Notes under the pieces: generated by a model
The model's input: only the letters and a program-made list of their open reading frames with translations
Database searches by the model: none
What the model was told of the DNA's origin: nothing
Assembly: GCA_036897095.1 (NCBI GenBank)
Contig: JAYMSP010000308.1
Location: forward strand, 1 to 58,952
DNA length: 58,952 bases
Direction: 5' to 3'
DNA from: Plantago elongata
Lineage: Eukaryota; Streptophyta; Magnoliopsida; Lamiales; Plantaginaceae
Made by a program: the position numbers and the translations under genes
In this document: piece after piece, positions 40,801-52,864 of the stretch
Numbering within the stretch: the first letter of the stretch is position 1
How the letters are laid out: the number at the start of each line of letters is the position of its first letter

Positions 40801-43800
40801 AGGGCGAGTTTTCTCTTACTTTCCTTTCAAAAAATAATCACTGGTTAACTAAGTACCCCTTTCTTCCCCTTAGTATTATTAAAGGAGCATATATTCTATG
40901 ACTATTAAAATAATTGAGCCTTTAATTAGAAGCATATAACTCCTTTATCTTGCTTCTTAAGTATAGTACTAGCTCTTTAATTCTATCTTTTATATTTATA
41001 AAAGTATATAAGTATATAAGTTGTCCTACAGCGCGCTCTCCTTTAAGCTAGGCTTTCTTGTATAAGGAGTGCACTTTATATATTTATAGCTTTGCTTTAA
41101 CATAAAAGAAACTAAGTGTAAGCGGGAAAGTAATATCTTTTATAAATGCTTAAGTAACTCAATCATTAAAACTAATAGTAATTAATGATCTAATTATATA
41201 TTATAAAAGGGAGTAAAACTATAATATGAGTGTTCTAGAGACCTTTTATAAGTTATTTATGCTTTGTGTAAGAGTATCCTCCTTTCATGATTAAGAAAGT
41301 ACTTTAAAATATTAAATAGTTATAAGAAAGAACTTTGTCATAAGAGAGTACCTTAACATTTCTTTTGAGGAGGACTTGCATATTTTATAGGGCTTAGAGC
41401 AAATACTTTTATAGTATGTCTCTTTATCCTATGCAATTATTTAGTACTGATGATAAGTAAATCTTTCTTAAAAGGCAGTGCTTAAGTATTTAATTATCTA
41501 GCTCTAGTAATATAAAAAAGTATAAAGGCATAATGTATCTTTTCTATTTCTAATACAAGATGTTAGTAGTTAAGTACTCAAGGGTAGCTTCTTATTTACT
41601 ACATTATATATAAAGCGATAAGTACCTCATTTACAAGGCACGTCTCTTAAGAGCTATATGCTAAAGTATGCAAATAGTGCTCCCTTTTCTACTACATCTT
41701 CAAGTACTGCGCAAGGTAACTCTTCTTACAGAGTATAGAGTTCTTTAAATAAAATACATCGCGTATCTTCTTTCTTTAATAATCAAGTCTTGGGAGAGGA
41801 GTATAGATTATATTGATAAAGGAGGTGTAACTCTACCTAACCTATAAAGAGCAGGAAAGAATGCCCCTGCTTGAAGGGCAGGATACTCCCCATTTAATAT
41901 CTAGAAATACTTCTTTCTAGCTTGATGTGTAAACCAATCACTTTAATATAAATTTATATTCCTAGAACTTGCGCGTCGTAAAAAAATGATACTACTAGAT
42001 TAAGAAAGGTAGGCAAGACATTGAATAGCTCCTCTTATAGTTAAGTCTTGTTAGATTATACTGAGGGAAGAGACTCTTACCTATTACTACCTATATAAAA
42101 TAGTACTTATATAAAATAGTAAAATTTACTAAGTGAAAGAGATTTAACTATGTTATTAAGAGTTTGGCTCTTTGATTTTCTACAGCTTCTTAGTTTAATA
42201 ATATCCTCTTCATAAAGTGCAATAGTATAGCCCTTTATAAGGTATAGTTTAAAGTAACTTCCTTTGTTATAATAATCTAAGATATAATAGCTCTCTTTCA
42301 TTCTATAAATAATAGAGATGCATATCTTACTAATAAATTCATTTAATAAAATACTATTTACTTCTTTTTTTTTATATACTCTAACTTAAAAGAGAAGCTT
42401 GCTTTCGTGATAGATTAAGATATTTATTTTATAGATCCTTTAAAATAAAATATTAGAGTATTATATTTATATTAAGAGAAAGGCTTAACTACCTACGTAT
42501 CTACTTGTAAAAATATTTTTATAGCAGATATAGATAGAGAAGCTATACCTTCTATAGTCAGTTCTAGTTTATAAAGTATTTATAAGTACGTATCTAATAT
42601 CTAAAGCAGGCGGCATATAATACACTATAGAGAGGCACTAAGACTAAAAGGAGTATAAAAATTAATACATGCCTCTATGCTCTATGTTAGTTAAAAGGAA
42701 GAAGGTTGCATAAAGAGTTCTTAAAAGTAATACATAATACACTCTTCCTTTTCTATAGAAGATACATAAATACTCGCGAATCTAAGCCCAATTTTTAATA
42801 CTTTGCCAGAAAGTATACCCTATCAGAAAGAAGATTCTTAAAAAGATTTCTCAAATATAAAGTGCTTTCTTATAGAGGTGACTGAAAGAGTATCCCCTTA
42901 CCTTAAGTATTTACCAAGAGATTTTTTTCTAAGACTTTAAGAGCTTTTAAGAAACCCATATATTTATCGGAGAATAGATTAACTAATCACGTTTGTTAAA
43001 GAAGGGTGCATAATAGTCGCTATAGTTTATAGTAATATTAGTAAATTTTAGTCTTAATTAAAAATTATATAGAGATTTATGTCATGATTAAGCTCTAAAA
43101 AATATATAAAAAAATATATACGTATATTTTTCTATATATAAGGTAACTTGATTATGTTATTAAATTTATATGAGCTTATAACCTCTAGGAACAATTAATT
43201 ATATAAGAGATAAAGAGCAATTTCATGTTCAAATGTGTATATAAGCACTCTAGCTATAGGACTACTATCTACTTCTTTATAAGAAAGATTATACTAAATG
43301 CACCACGAAGTATTTAAAGAGGTAATTAATAATAATAAGTATAGGTTTAAGATAACATACGCATTGTTTATAGATATTATTCTTACGTAAGAGATAGATA
43401 TAAATATTTTTAAAAGGTAGCGTTCTCTATAATACACCTCTAAAGAAGGTCATGCACTTTTATAATTAGGTTTTTAGTATATCGTGCGCTTAAGTAACTA
43501 CTCTTCCACTTGCTAGATTATCGTACTGTTTTAAGAGGGTTATTACTTAAAGAGGAGTATTATAATACTTTTATAAATATATTAGAGTGCTTAGAGAGAA
43601 CTTATACCTCTTAGCTCCTTCTTGTTAAGAGAAAAAAGCTACTTACTATAAAATAGTTATATGTATTCTAAAAAGGGAAAAAGGGGACGCGTCTTATACT
43701 AGTTAATTATAGGGAAGTACTTAAGCATATAAATCTTCATGTACTAATGAAGTGTATCTCTATCTTACTACATTAATAATATCTTTTAAAGAGGGAGTTG

Positions 43801-46800
43801 TATATTACTGCCCCTTGGTATTTATTAATTTCTATCATAAAGCTACCTAGGTGTTTCTTCTTTTTAAGAATCTTCTCTTAAAACAGCCAAAGTAAAAAGT
43901 GTTCTCTAAATATACAGAGTAGACTATACCTTCTTTTCAAAATTTTGCATTATAGGAGAGTTGGCTAACTCGCACTTAAAGTAATTAAGTTCTCTTTTAA
44001 ACTAGTACTCTACATAAGAAGAAAAGGGCGCGTTACTCTCTTTTGTTAAGCTATTTTCTTTTGTGAAATATTAGTTTAGTTAACTATGAAGTACACTGGT
44101 TACTAGACAATACATAGAACATAGATAGTTCCTTTATTCTCTACTAGATACATTGCCTTAAGTAAATATCAGTAAATAAAAAAATAAAAGACTCTAATAA
44201 GAGACACCCACCACGCATGCATAATTTATTTTAAAGAGCTTCATAAAAAGAGTCTAAGAATTATAGAGTTTGCCACCCCTTCTTGCCTTCATGTTAGGGA
44301 GTACTTTATCTATAAATATATTTTGTAAGAAGAGAAGATCCTTCTACTTATATAAATTCTATATTAAGGTATTCTATATAACTCCCTTTCTTAAGTGCTC
44401 ATATTTAATTATAAATTTAATTAAGTGCCTATAAATGCGAAGTATTACATAATTTAGTTCTAATAATAGAGTTATATCCTTCTTATACTAAGAGCAAGCA
44501 CCCTTTAATTAAACATTATATTTATAGGATATACTAAGAAGGTGCCTGAGTTTCTTGCGTATTTATACTAAATTTATAGTAGAGTACTTACGTAACTAGC
44601 TATAAATTCTATCTTCAAATAAATCTCTTTTAGACTATAATTATAATAGGCTTTTCTCAAGTACAATATTTTATAAGTAACTCCATTAGATAAATATTTT
44701 AAGTGCACACCTTTTTCCATAGTTTTATAAATAAGAGCTATTTCTATATATATATAGCAGGTTAGCCTCATAACTAGTTAAAAATAAATATTAAAGTATA
44801 TTATTTAAAAGTATCTTGTATTATGTAAAGACTCTACCTCCTGTTTCTATAGATTTAAAGTACAAATATAATTTAGAGTATAGACTTATTCAAGTATTTA
44901 AGTACAAGAGTTGGTACTAGTAATTTATTACATACACATGTAACTCTATAATAACTTAGATGCTCTACTTGGAAATACTCTGCCTTATAAAGGATGGGTA
45001 TCTTATACATAAATAATTGCTCAAAAGGGTGGACTAAGTATTTTATATAGGGTTACTCTATTGTTACTATAATATATATATCTAGTTAAGAAAGATACGT
45101 GTACACTTACTTTAAGCATTGTTTATAGAAAAAGCCTTCACTAAAAAAGAAGGTGCTCTTCTAGATATGTTAAGTAAAAGGGTATAATACTCTCTTTAAT
45201 AGAGCATAATTAGGACATATTTTCTTCCGAAGGCAAGAGGGTACATACTCACCACTTAGCTATGATACACTTATTTATAATATATTGTGGGAAATAAGAT
45301 TTAATTGTTTAATATAATACTGTATATCTCCTTCGTGATACGTAAGTCTATTTATATATAAATTATATATATATAAAGAGTTACCTTAGTACTTATAAAA
45401 AATGATTCTATTTAAATATTATAAGCTAAGAAGGTATTCTATGTACTCACCCATATAGCAAGCTAGAAAGCTGCATATTTTATTAGGGCATAACTATAAG
45501 CGCCTCCTATTTTGCCTAGTAACCTTAGTAATAAATATGTACTTGTGATATCTTTTGTAAATAATCCCTAAAAATACGCGAGGGTATAATAAGGGGTTAT
45601 TCCCAGATTTTCTTTATACAATGTAAGAGATTACTTATTCCTTATATTAGGGAGAATGCTATAATTTATATCACATATAGGGTACTGCGGAAGAGAGAAT
45701 GATGTACTTAAACATACTTTTATTAATAGAAGGCGGATACCTAAGCTCTCTAATATCTAGAGTCATCTCAAACCTAAGTGAAGTTAGCACTCTATAGCTT
45801 TAGAGTATAAAAGAGAGGAGTACACCTCCCTTATTTAAGTAATTTTTTATAAGAAGCAAAGAGTATTAAGAGCTATTTATATTTTAAATAAAATAGTCTC
45901 TTAATAAGTAACTATAGTTAACCTAGGAGTGTGCTCTTTTTCCTAGTCTACAATACTCTCATAGTTAAGGGTACTCTTCTATAATTATAGAAGACTTAAG
46001 TAAGAAACCACTCTTTATAACTAGTGAATCAATTTCATAGGGAGGGGAAGAGTAAACATCCGCTTATCTGAGTGCTACTAAATAGAGAGTTATAAAGGAT
46101 TACCCTTGTATCTCTGCCTATACCTATTAGGTCATTAATAATTATGCTTTAACTCGTTCTAAAGGGATTAGTTATTCTTATCTAGTATTTATAGAATTAT
46201 ACTTAAGCTTTTAGAGTAATAATGAAATATTATTAACAAGCAACCCTTCTTAATTACCTTGCATAAATGAAAGCTAGAGTAAAGTAAACTAGAAGTTATT
46301 ACAGTCCAATAGGCGTTCTCTTACCATATATTTTAGAATAAGCAGTAGATAGATTAGATATACCCGCGGAATTTCAAGGTTATATTATACTGGTGAAGTT
46401 ACATTTGTCTTGTTAATAGGAGAATTCATAATACTAGATTGTATATTAATACACAATCTAGATAAAAGGATTGGAATTCATTCTTACTTACGCAGTTAAT
46501 ATATATAAGTCCTATAAACTAGTAGCTCCTACAATACAAATGATTTATAATTTATACTTAAAGGAAGGTATTATCCCTTCTATGCTTTAAATACTTTTTA
46601 TACTATACTTTTTTATAAAGTAACTAGTAAAACTATACTCTTCAAAAATTCAATAACTGGTAAAGGACACAGGCGCTTACTCTCTTAGGCTAGGTATTTA
46701 CTTCAAAGTAATTTCATATTATACGCTTGGGTTAAACAAATTATAGGCTAAATATAAAGTAAGGTAGGAGGTATAAGAACTCTCCAGTTTATAACTATAT

Positions 46801-49800
46801 CTTAAGGACTTGCTATTTAATAAATATAGCTTATTATGTTCTCACCCACTAATGATAAGATAAAAAAAGGAGCTCTCTATGATATATGAAAGTGGTAAAT
46901 AACTCCTTCTTAAGTCTATATTAAAGTAAAAATAAGTAAAGGGAATTATCATAGATATCGCTGGTAACTACTAGTAAATAAAAAGCAATTTATACTCTGT
47001 AGTATATTAGAATAGCTTTCATTATAGAATGGAGTGACTCTTGCTATAGGAGAGAGTACTATAACTTATGCATGAATAATTATTTCATAAATACACTATG
47101 AGATAAGAGATATCTTGTATACATAATTATACATAATAGAGAAAGGCTTACTTAACTTATATTTATATTATTAAAATTATACTAAGAGAGCACACTAAGC
47201 TATAAAATGAAAGTGTGTAAGAAGAGAACACTTCCCCTGATATTTTATTCATGATTATAAACCTTTATTATTTTTAATACTAGTTATAGGTATTTCCTTA
47301 GTTCCTTATACCTTAGTGTAGTACAAGTTAAAGCCCTCTTGCTAGATACCTTAAAGGTTAGTATATCCTTTTTTTAAGCGTAAATATTAGAAAGTATTAT
47401 TTAAGTTTTCATAGAGGCCTCAGATAATATAGAGAGTGATGTACCCATTTGCATACTTAAGCTTAAAGAGAAAAGTCTAAGAGATTAAGGAAACCTTCTT
47501 TAGTAAATGCTACTTTTCATAGGTGTAATTAAGACTCTAGTAGACTAGTATAAGGAGTATATATATTATGTAAAGTACTTTGCTATAACTATTTAAGCAT
47601 GAAGTTATGTTTATACGAGCGTTATTTTTTATCTATCATATGCAAGTTTACTAGGCTAGGATTACTAGAGTAGATAATCCTTAGTTGTATGTAAAGTCTT
47701 CTCCTTCTTTAGTAAAAGATCAGTAGTAATTTTAGCGCCTAGTATAATTGAGTGATTCATACCAGTGCTTCTATAAGTAATCATTTATTTACGTATAATA
47801 AAGAAGCATACTTTCTTCCCTTATCATTAAGGAATGAGCTACATAAGCACGTGAAAGGGTTAAAGGAAGGACTCACTCTTACAATGCTTTCTATTACGAA
47901 GGCGCATTTATAGCAGTTATATAAGAATATAAGAAGGGTAATAAGTAGGAGAGGAGACTCTTTTGTCTTAACATATCTTAGAGAATATAGAATCTTACTT
48001 AAGTGACTAGAGATAGCTTACTTTAAATATGGTACTCTAATGAAGCATACTCCCGCGCCGCCCCTTTTAGTGTTATACTTAAGTACACTAAGATTCTTAT
48101 TTAATAAGGGAATACTCAAGTCTTTTAGAACTATAATATAGTATTAGAGAAGCACCCTTTCTTATAGCGTTTTATAATGTATAGATTATAGTAAAGTAAG
48201 GCTATGTATAATACTCACTCTATAAAAGTACATATTTACTAGTATTTATATTTATGCAAGAGGGTATATTATTTCCGTATTCTATTTTAAATAACTATGT
48301 ATATAGAGAAAGGCTGCCGTCTCTTTGAAGCAAAGTTCTTCATTATGTAAAATATGGGCGTCTAGTGTAGCACTCACTCTATTTATTATATAAATTTATA
48401 GAAAAGGGTTTCTTAAGTAAGAAATCTATTCTATAAAGACTCTTACTTAATAAGGGTTTATTAAATACTTTCTTTACTAAACTAATAATATATATATATA
48501 GAAGGAATTATTCATATATTAGGTCAACTTTGATATTATAGCTCGAAGTTATTTATAGTAAATACTAGTCCTTTATTAAGCAATATACTTTAAATTATAA
48601 TACGGGCGATTACCCTATCCCTTGCGCTTTATTTTATACTGAAGTCTTTCCTACACAATTTTATAGGCTAGAAAGTTCCCTAATCATTACATTTAGAATA
48701 CTTAGGAGTACTCAGTAAAGTATTCTTTATCGAGGCAAAGACTATAAAGATATACCTAAGAAAAGTACCTCGCAGAGTTTTATACATAGATCCTTAACTC
48801 TAATACGTGAGTGACTACCTCTTCTACAAGCATATTTCAAGGAGAGTTCTAGCACCTTCATGAAACTACAAATACTTTTACCTAAACTATATTTAGAATA
48901 GTTTCCTAAGTAAGAAATGAGAAGTGCCTTTACTAGGGTCACTCGTGAGGTACTAGACTTAAGAGAGTGACCTATTTTTAGTATAGCTTCTCCAGCAATA
49001 TAATTTATTTAAAGAATACTTAAGAAAGAGCATACCCTTACCATATACTAAACTGTTAGTAAATAGGAGATCCCCCTTTCCTAACATATACTAATTAGGC
49101 TTTAATAGAGAGCTCTTTTACACTCTATACACTATAGTAGTTTCTTTTCTTAATTAAGTATAAAATGAGTACTACTTAACTATTAAACATACCTTAATTA
49201 GATATAACTATATTTAACAATTATTATGTCTTTTTCCCTTGTACATATGTTGTTTTATTAAAGAAAAGGAGCGTAATCTCTTCTTATTAAATAATGAAAT
49301 TTTTTGCTATTTTATAGAAAAGTAATTAGCTCTTAGATAACCAGCTTTTAAGTAATGTAGAGTTTGGCTATTCTACACTAATTATACACTAGCAATATGA
49401 ATAATAGTACTTAAGTGTCTTGTATATTTCAAGTACTTTCATACATATGCTACAGTAGAAGAGTATAAAAAAATGCATTCTTACTAGTGACTTTAATAAA
49501 TGATTAAGGTTCAGGGAATAGATATAAGAAATAAGCTTTTATAGTATATTTAACCCATAAACTAGAGATCATACATAAGTGAGTCCTTCCCTTTTAACAT
49601 ATACTTAGTAAAAGGGTAATAGAGTCTCTTTTTTTTTTTACTATCATGAAAGGGGGCTAGTTTCGTATACTTAAAATGACTTTCTTAAGTACTTACTATA
49701 ATCATATTTATTATATTTAACAAGTAATTTAGAACAAGAGAAGCGCTCCTAAGGCAATCCCTAGTTAAATTCATTAAGTATTTATATAAATATTTGTAGA

Positions 49801-49900
49801 AGAGTCTCCCTTTAGGTACCCTAATGAAGCTCTCACGTGTTGTCCTATATTTGAAAGCTTTAGAGAAGACCTTTTATATTCTAGATAACTCCAGAGGGAA
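31861..49900. other. AT-rich gene-free block C, RIP-like dinucleotide bias
   Basis: About 18 kb has only four open frames of 60-70 codons. Hand counts give TA:AT 9:5 and (CA+TG):(AC+GT) 3:3 in row 34,621-34,680, and 11:8 and 3:5 in row 46,081-46,140. CTA and TAG remain common, so the depletion is of CpA and TpG, not of the CWA sites preferred by plant CMT2. The TTAAG, CTTAA, AGTACT and TATAAA words recur everywhere, and purine-rich runs alternate with pyrimidine-rich runs every few tens of bases. I recognise no transposon end, protein relic, tRNA or satellite monomer. Confidence 0.65.
46434..46461. repeat. Near-perfect 28-bp palindrome
   Basis: CTAGATTGT at 46,434-46,442 pairs with ACAATCTAG at 46,453-46,461, and the ten bases between are themselves almost self-complementary (one mismatched pair). 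GAATTC sites flank it about 10-15 bases outside on each side. Function unknown. Confidence 0.75.
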
Positions 49901-50893
49901 AGCGTTTGTACCTAACACCTAAACATGTCTTTGTTTGACTGCACTCTCTATCTATACTATTCTTAGGGGTTCTAGATATTATTAGAGTAATTGTAGTCTA
50001 AAGCTATCTTTGTATGAACCAAGTAACACACAAAATTATATAGGTTTCAGCATTGTAATGTAAAAATTGACTTATAACTTTAGCTTTAAAATGCTAATTT
50101 AGAACTCATTATGTGCCTATCCCTATGTCTGTCTGGTCTTTTTTAAAAGTATAATTTATAGTAGAAAAGAAAGATATAAAATATGTGTATATATAATGTG
50201 AAAAAACCTTATCTTAAGTGAACGAAATTCTAGGTTACGAACGAATACTACGATTTGCGAAATATTTTATATGTGTCTTTTCTTTTACATAAGTTTCATT
50301 ACGAAGAGGGTATAATATAAAGAGTACTAAAGACATCTTATACTACATGCTCTATACTTCACATTTTATATTTCAGTAATTAGACGGATATTCTCTATTA
50401 TATTCCTTCATAAGCACACAAAGATATTCATATAATAATGTCTAATAAATACATTTTATAGTAATCTATAGTTCTAGATTGAAATACAAGCAAAATTTTA
50501 GGGACACACTTTTTTACAGTTTTTTATATTTAGAATATAAAATATAAGCAGTTGCAGTCACGCATTCTCAGAAATCTCCTAACCTAAGGGAAAGAGTCTA
50601 AGAATTTGTGTCATATAAGTAAGTTGCCTTAAGTAAGGGGGAAGTATGCGTGCATATTGTATGAAAGCATAGAAGTATTTTTAGTAAATTCTACAGGAAT
50701 TCTATTAGGTAGGTGAACTTCATTTAAGAAAAGAAACAAGAGCAAGTAATTTGGTATAGATGATATTCATATATTTTGTACTTTTGAGGAGAGATAAGCA
50801 TTTATCTTATCCCAGTTAGTACTGATATAATTTGCTGAACAGGCAATACTTCAAGTAAATATAATACTCTAATTCTTCCAAAGCTAATTTTGC
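49901..50893. other. Transition zone, no gene
   Basis: CA, TG and CG reappear (for example TTACGAACGAATACTACG near 50,233) and the microtract texture fades, before clearly plant-like sequence begins at about 50,880. No gene or repeat is recognised. The change is gradual and I cannot place a single junction base. Confidence 0.45.
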
Positions 50894-51129
50894 TGCACAT
50901 CAAACTCTAGAGGAAAAGAGGATTGAGATTGAGCAGCAAACATTGGCGTTCTTGCAAAGGAGGGAGGAGAAAATGCCAACTTGGCTCGCACTCAAAGGCT
51001 GCAGATGTTTCCTAGCTTGTCCAGTATCAACCCATCTCAGATGACGTCGGGCCAAAGGAAAGTGTTCAGGGTGTTGGACCGAGAGTTCGGGATGACTCTT
51101 GAAGCATTGGACTCAAATGGTGTTTCATG
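50894..51129 (+). pseudogene. Broken coding remnant cut by a transposon
   Basis: Composition and reading suggest former coding DNA. One frame gives a Glu-rich helical stretch (TLEEKRIEIEQQTLAFLQRR). After a frame change near 50,970 the next frame continues with ANLARTQRLQMFPSLSS and then TSGQRKVFRVLDREFG up to the Mutator-like element at 51,130. The frame then stops inside that element (TAG near 51,146). The combined piece is about 75 residues and does not match a family I can name. It could belong to a host gene or to an older transposable element. It is too far degraded, and too far from the bHLH exons, to be joined to them with confidence. Confidence 0.4.
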
Positions 51130-51995
51130 GAGTGAATTGCATTTTTAGTCCCCTAATCCATTGTCCACTTCAATTTTTGTCCTAGGGTTTTCAAATTTAC
51201 ACATTTAGTCCATTTTTTGTATTTTGATCCATATAATATACATATTTAGTCCCTTAAGTGGTGACTTAAGAGCCAAATTACTCCATATCATTAACTTAAT
51301 ACTCCAAGTCATATTTTATCACAAATTAAAAAGATAAATAGTTCATTTTATCACAAATTAAATGATAAGTATATGCAGCCCGTTTATGAACATAGAAATG
51401 ATGTATACACATTTGTTCCTTGTCTGGGAGAAATGTTTATGATAGTACTCCCTCCGTTTTTTATAAAACTTTCTATTTTAATTTTGACCAGTCAACTATG
51501 ATTGAGTTTGACCAGGATTTACTCTTAAACGAAAATAGAAAATAATTCAATAAAAATTATATAATTAAAATTTAATTATCAAATTTTCATTGTATAATTT
51601 TACTTAATCATTTTCTATTATCGTTTAAGAATAATTCGTAGTCATAGTCGGAGATAGTTGATCAGTCAAAGCTAAGATAAAAAATTTTATAAAAAAAATG
51701 GAGGGTGGGAGTATTAGTTTTTATTTTCCATTTCAATTCTCCATGATGAATTATTAGCATACTAGTACTAATTTGTCCGTACACAATTTATCACTTGATT
51801 CACCTAGATGACTTATCCTTAACTAATACCAATTCGTCCAACTCAATTTGCCACATCACCAAGCCACCTGATAAAAAACTACACGCAATTGAAATAGGGG
51901 AAAACACGGGACAATATTCGCAATGTATAATAATATAGGACCACAATTGCTTGGGATATAGTTCCTACTTCAGGGATCAAAAATACAATTCTCTC
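51130..51995. mobile_element. Non-autonomous Mutator-like element with TIRs and near 10-bp TSD
   Basis: The left end (GAGTGAATTGCATTTTTAGT, followed by CCC) and the reverse complement of the right end (GAGAGAATTGTATTTTTGAT, followed by CCC) match at about 20 of 24 positions. They are flanked by GTGTTTCATG (51,120-51,129) and GTGTTCTATG (51,996-52,005), a 10-bp direct repeat with two differences. Terminal inverted repeats with 9-11 bp duplications are typical of Mutator-like elements, although assignment from ends alone is an inference. The element is 866 bp including a nested 264-bp Stowaway-like MITE, so about 600 bp before that insertion. It encodes no protein. Repeated AGTCCCTTA-type words near its left end fit other plant elements of this style. 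It interrupts the coding remnant on its left. Confidence 0.65.
51448..51711. mobile_element. Stowaway-like (Tc1/mariner) MITE with TA target site
   Basis: It begins CTCCCTCCGTTTTTTATAAA and ends with the complementary TTTATAAAAAAAATGGAGGG, then TGGGAG. TA dinucleotides flank both sides (51,446-51,447 and 51,712-51,713). The whole 264 bp folds back on itself: TTTTGACCAGTCAACTAT near the left pairs with ATAGTTGATCAGTCAAAG near the right, and the centre is AT-rich inverted repeat. CTCCCTCCGT termini with TA duplication are the hallmark of plant Stowaway MITEs. There is no coding capacity, so it relies on a mariner transposase encoded elsewhere. It sits inside the Mutator-like element and is therefore the younger insertion. 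Confidence 0.88.
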
Positions 51996-52005
51996 GTGTT
52001 CTATG

Positions 52006-52864
52006 TTTAGGTTTACCCGTTTTAGATTCAACTTCCAACTAATTTGTTGTTTTCATCTTTCATAGTTGTATTTGTTGTACTGTAATCCTTCAAATTGAAT
52101 AAAAAACACCATTTCAAAAAAAGTACAATCGTTATTTGTTCATGTTTAAAAATATAGCCATTATTCGTATCAATATAACTATTATTTAAATTTAAAATTA
52201 TAAGAACAAAATCAAAAATAAAAAGAATGCTGCCACCGGCGGACGCCATAGTACAACCATCAGTCGTGTTCTCCGCAATCAAAATTCCGGCTTCGTTGCA
52301 GCGAAAGAATGCTGCAGTTGACTTGTATGTATATTGTACAGAATCAATCGCAAAATCTGGGAAACTTAATTAATCCGAATACAAATTAATGGTATGGCTA
52401 GGAAGTAAGAACAAACGCCGGCCAAGGAAGTCTTGTTCAAAAGGCCATGTTCTACTTAGTTAATGGACGACCCACAGCATGTTCCGAATTCATCACGACA
52501 AACAAAGATGTACTGCCTTACAAGTTACGTCGAACTGGTCCACAGCTGGACTACTATTCATACACGAGAAAAACTCTCTTAAAACAAAAATGAACACTAC
52601 AATAATTCATACAAATAATTGAGTTCGACTCAATTCGATCATTTGGTATCCTACTCAATTACAGTTTATATCACTCATGTACAAAGTTACTACTTACTAC
52701 TACCGTTCATTGTGTTCACCCACTGGTTTCTTATTTTTTCCTTGGTCACACGTCTGAACTGATAACAACTATATAGTTCACCACTAGACCAATCATAAAT
52801 TATCCCAATTTTATAGCTAGGCCTAATACAAAGGCATTTAACTTCTTTTCTTTATATCTTACAG
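52006..52864. other. Upstream region or intron of the bHLH gene; no exon recognised
   Basis: This 860-bp stretch lies between the Mutator-like element and the first visible bHLH exon. In this family the preceding exon normally encodes the basic region and helix 1 (AERKRR...LSALIPGLKK type), but no such sequence is visible on the + strand. A short basic reading near 52,400-52,450 (SKNKRRPRKSCSKGHVL) ends at a stop and is only vaguely reminiscent of the segment before a basic region. A pyrimidine-rich tract followed by CTTACAG precedes 52,865 and fits a 3' splice site. Confidence 0.4.

Noticed and set aside
31861..49900. Centromeric or other tandem satellite array
   Set aside because: No repeated monomer can be aligned by eye, and the microtract spacing is irregular.
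2551..49900. CRISPR array, riboswitches or tRNA genes
   Set aside because: No regularly spaced identical repeats and no cloverleaf with a credible anticodon arm were found, and the context is eukaryotic.
2551..50893. Block as old mitochondrial DNA inserted in the nucleus
   Set aside because: Parts of the middle segment have a mitochondrial-intergenic look, but I could recognise no mitochondrial gene, tRNA or rRNA, and the CpA-centred bias is not explained by ordinary decay. Kept only as a possibility.
52028..52282. 84-codon minus-strand frame
   Set aside because: It lies in AT-rich spacer between the transposon and the bHLH exon, with no domain and low-complexity composition.
52395..52450. 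Possible remnant of the bHLH basic-region exon
   Set aside because: Only a short basic string (KNKRRPRKSCSK) is seen, with no AERKRR-type signature and an early stop. Too weak to annotate as an exon.
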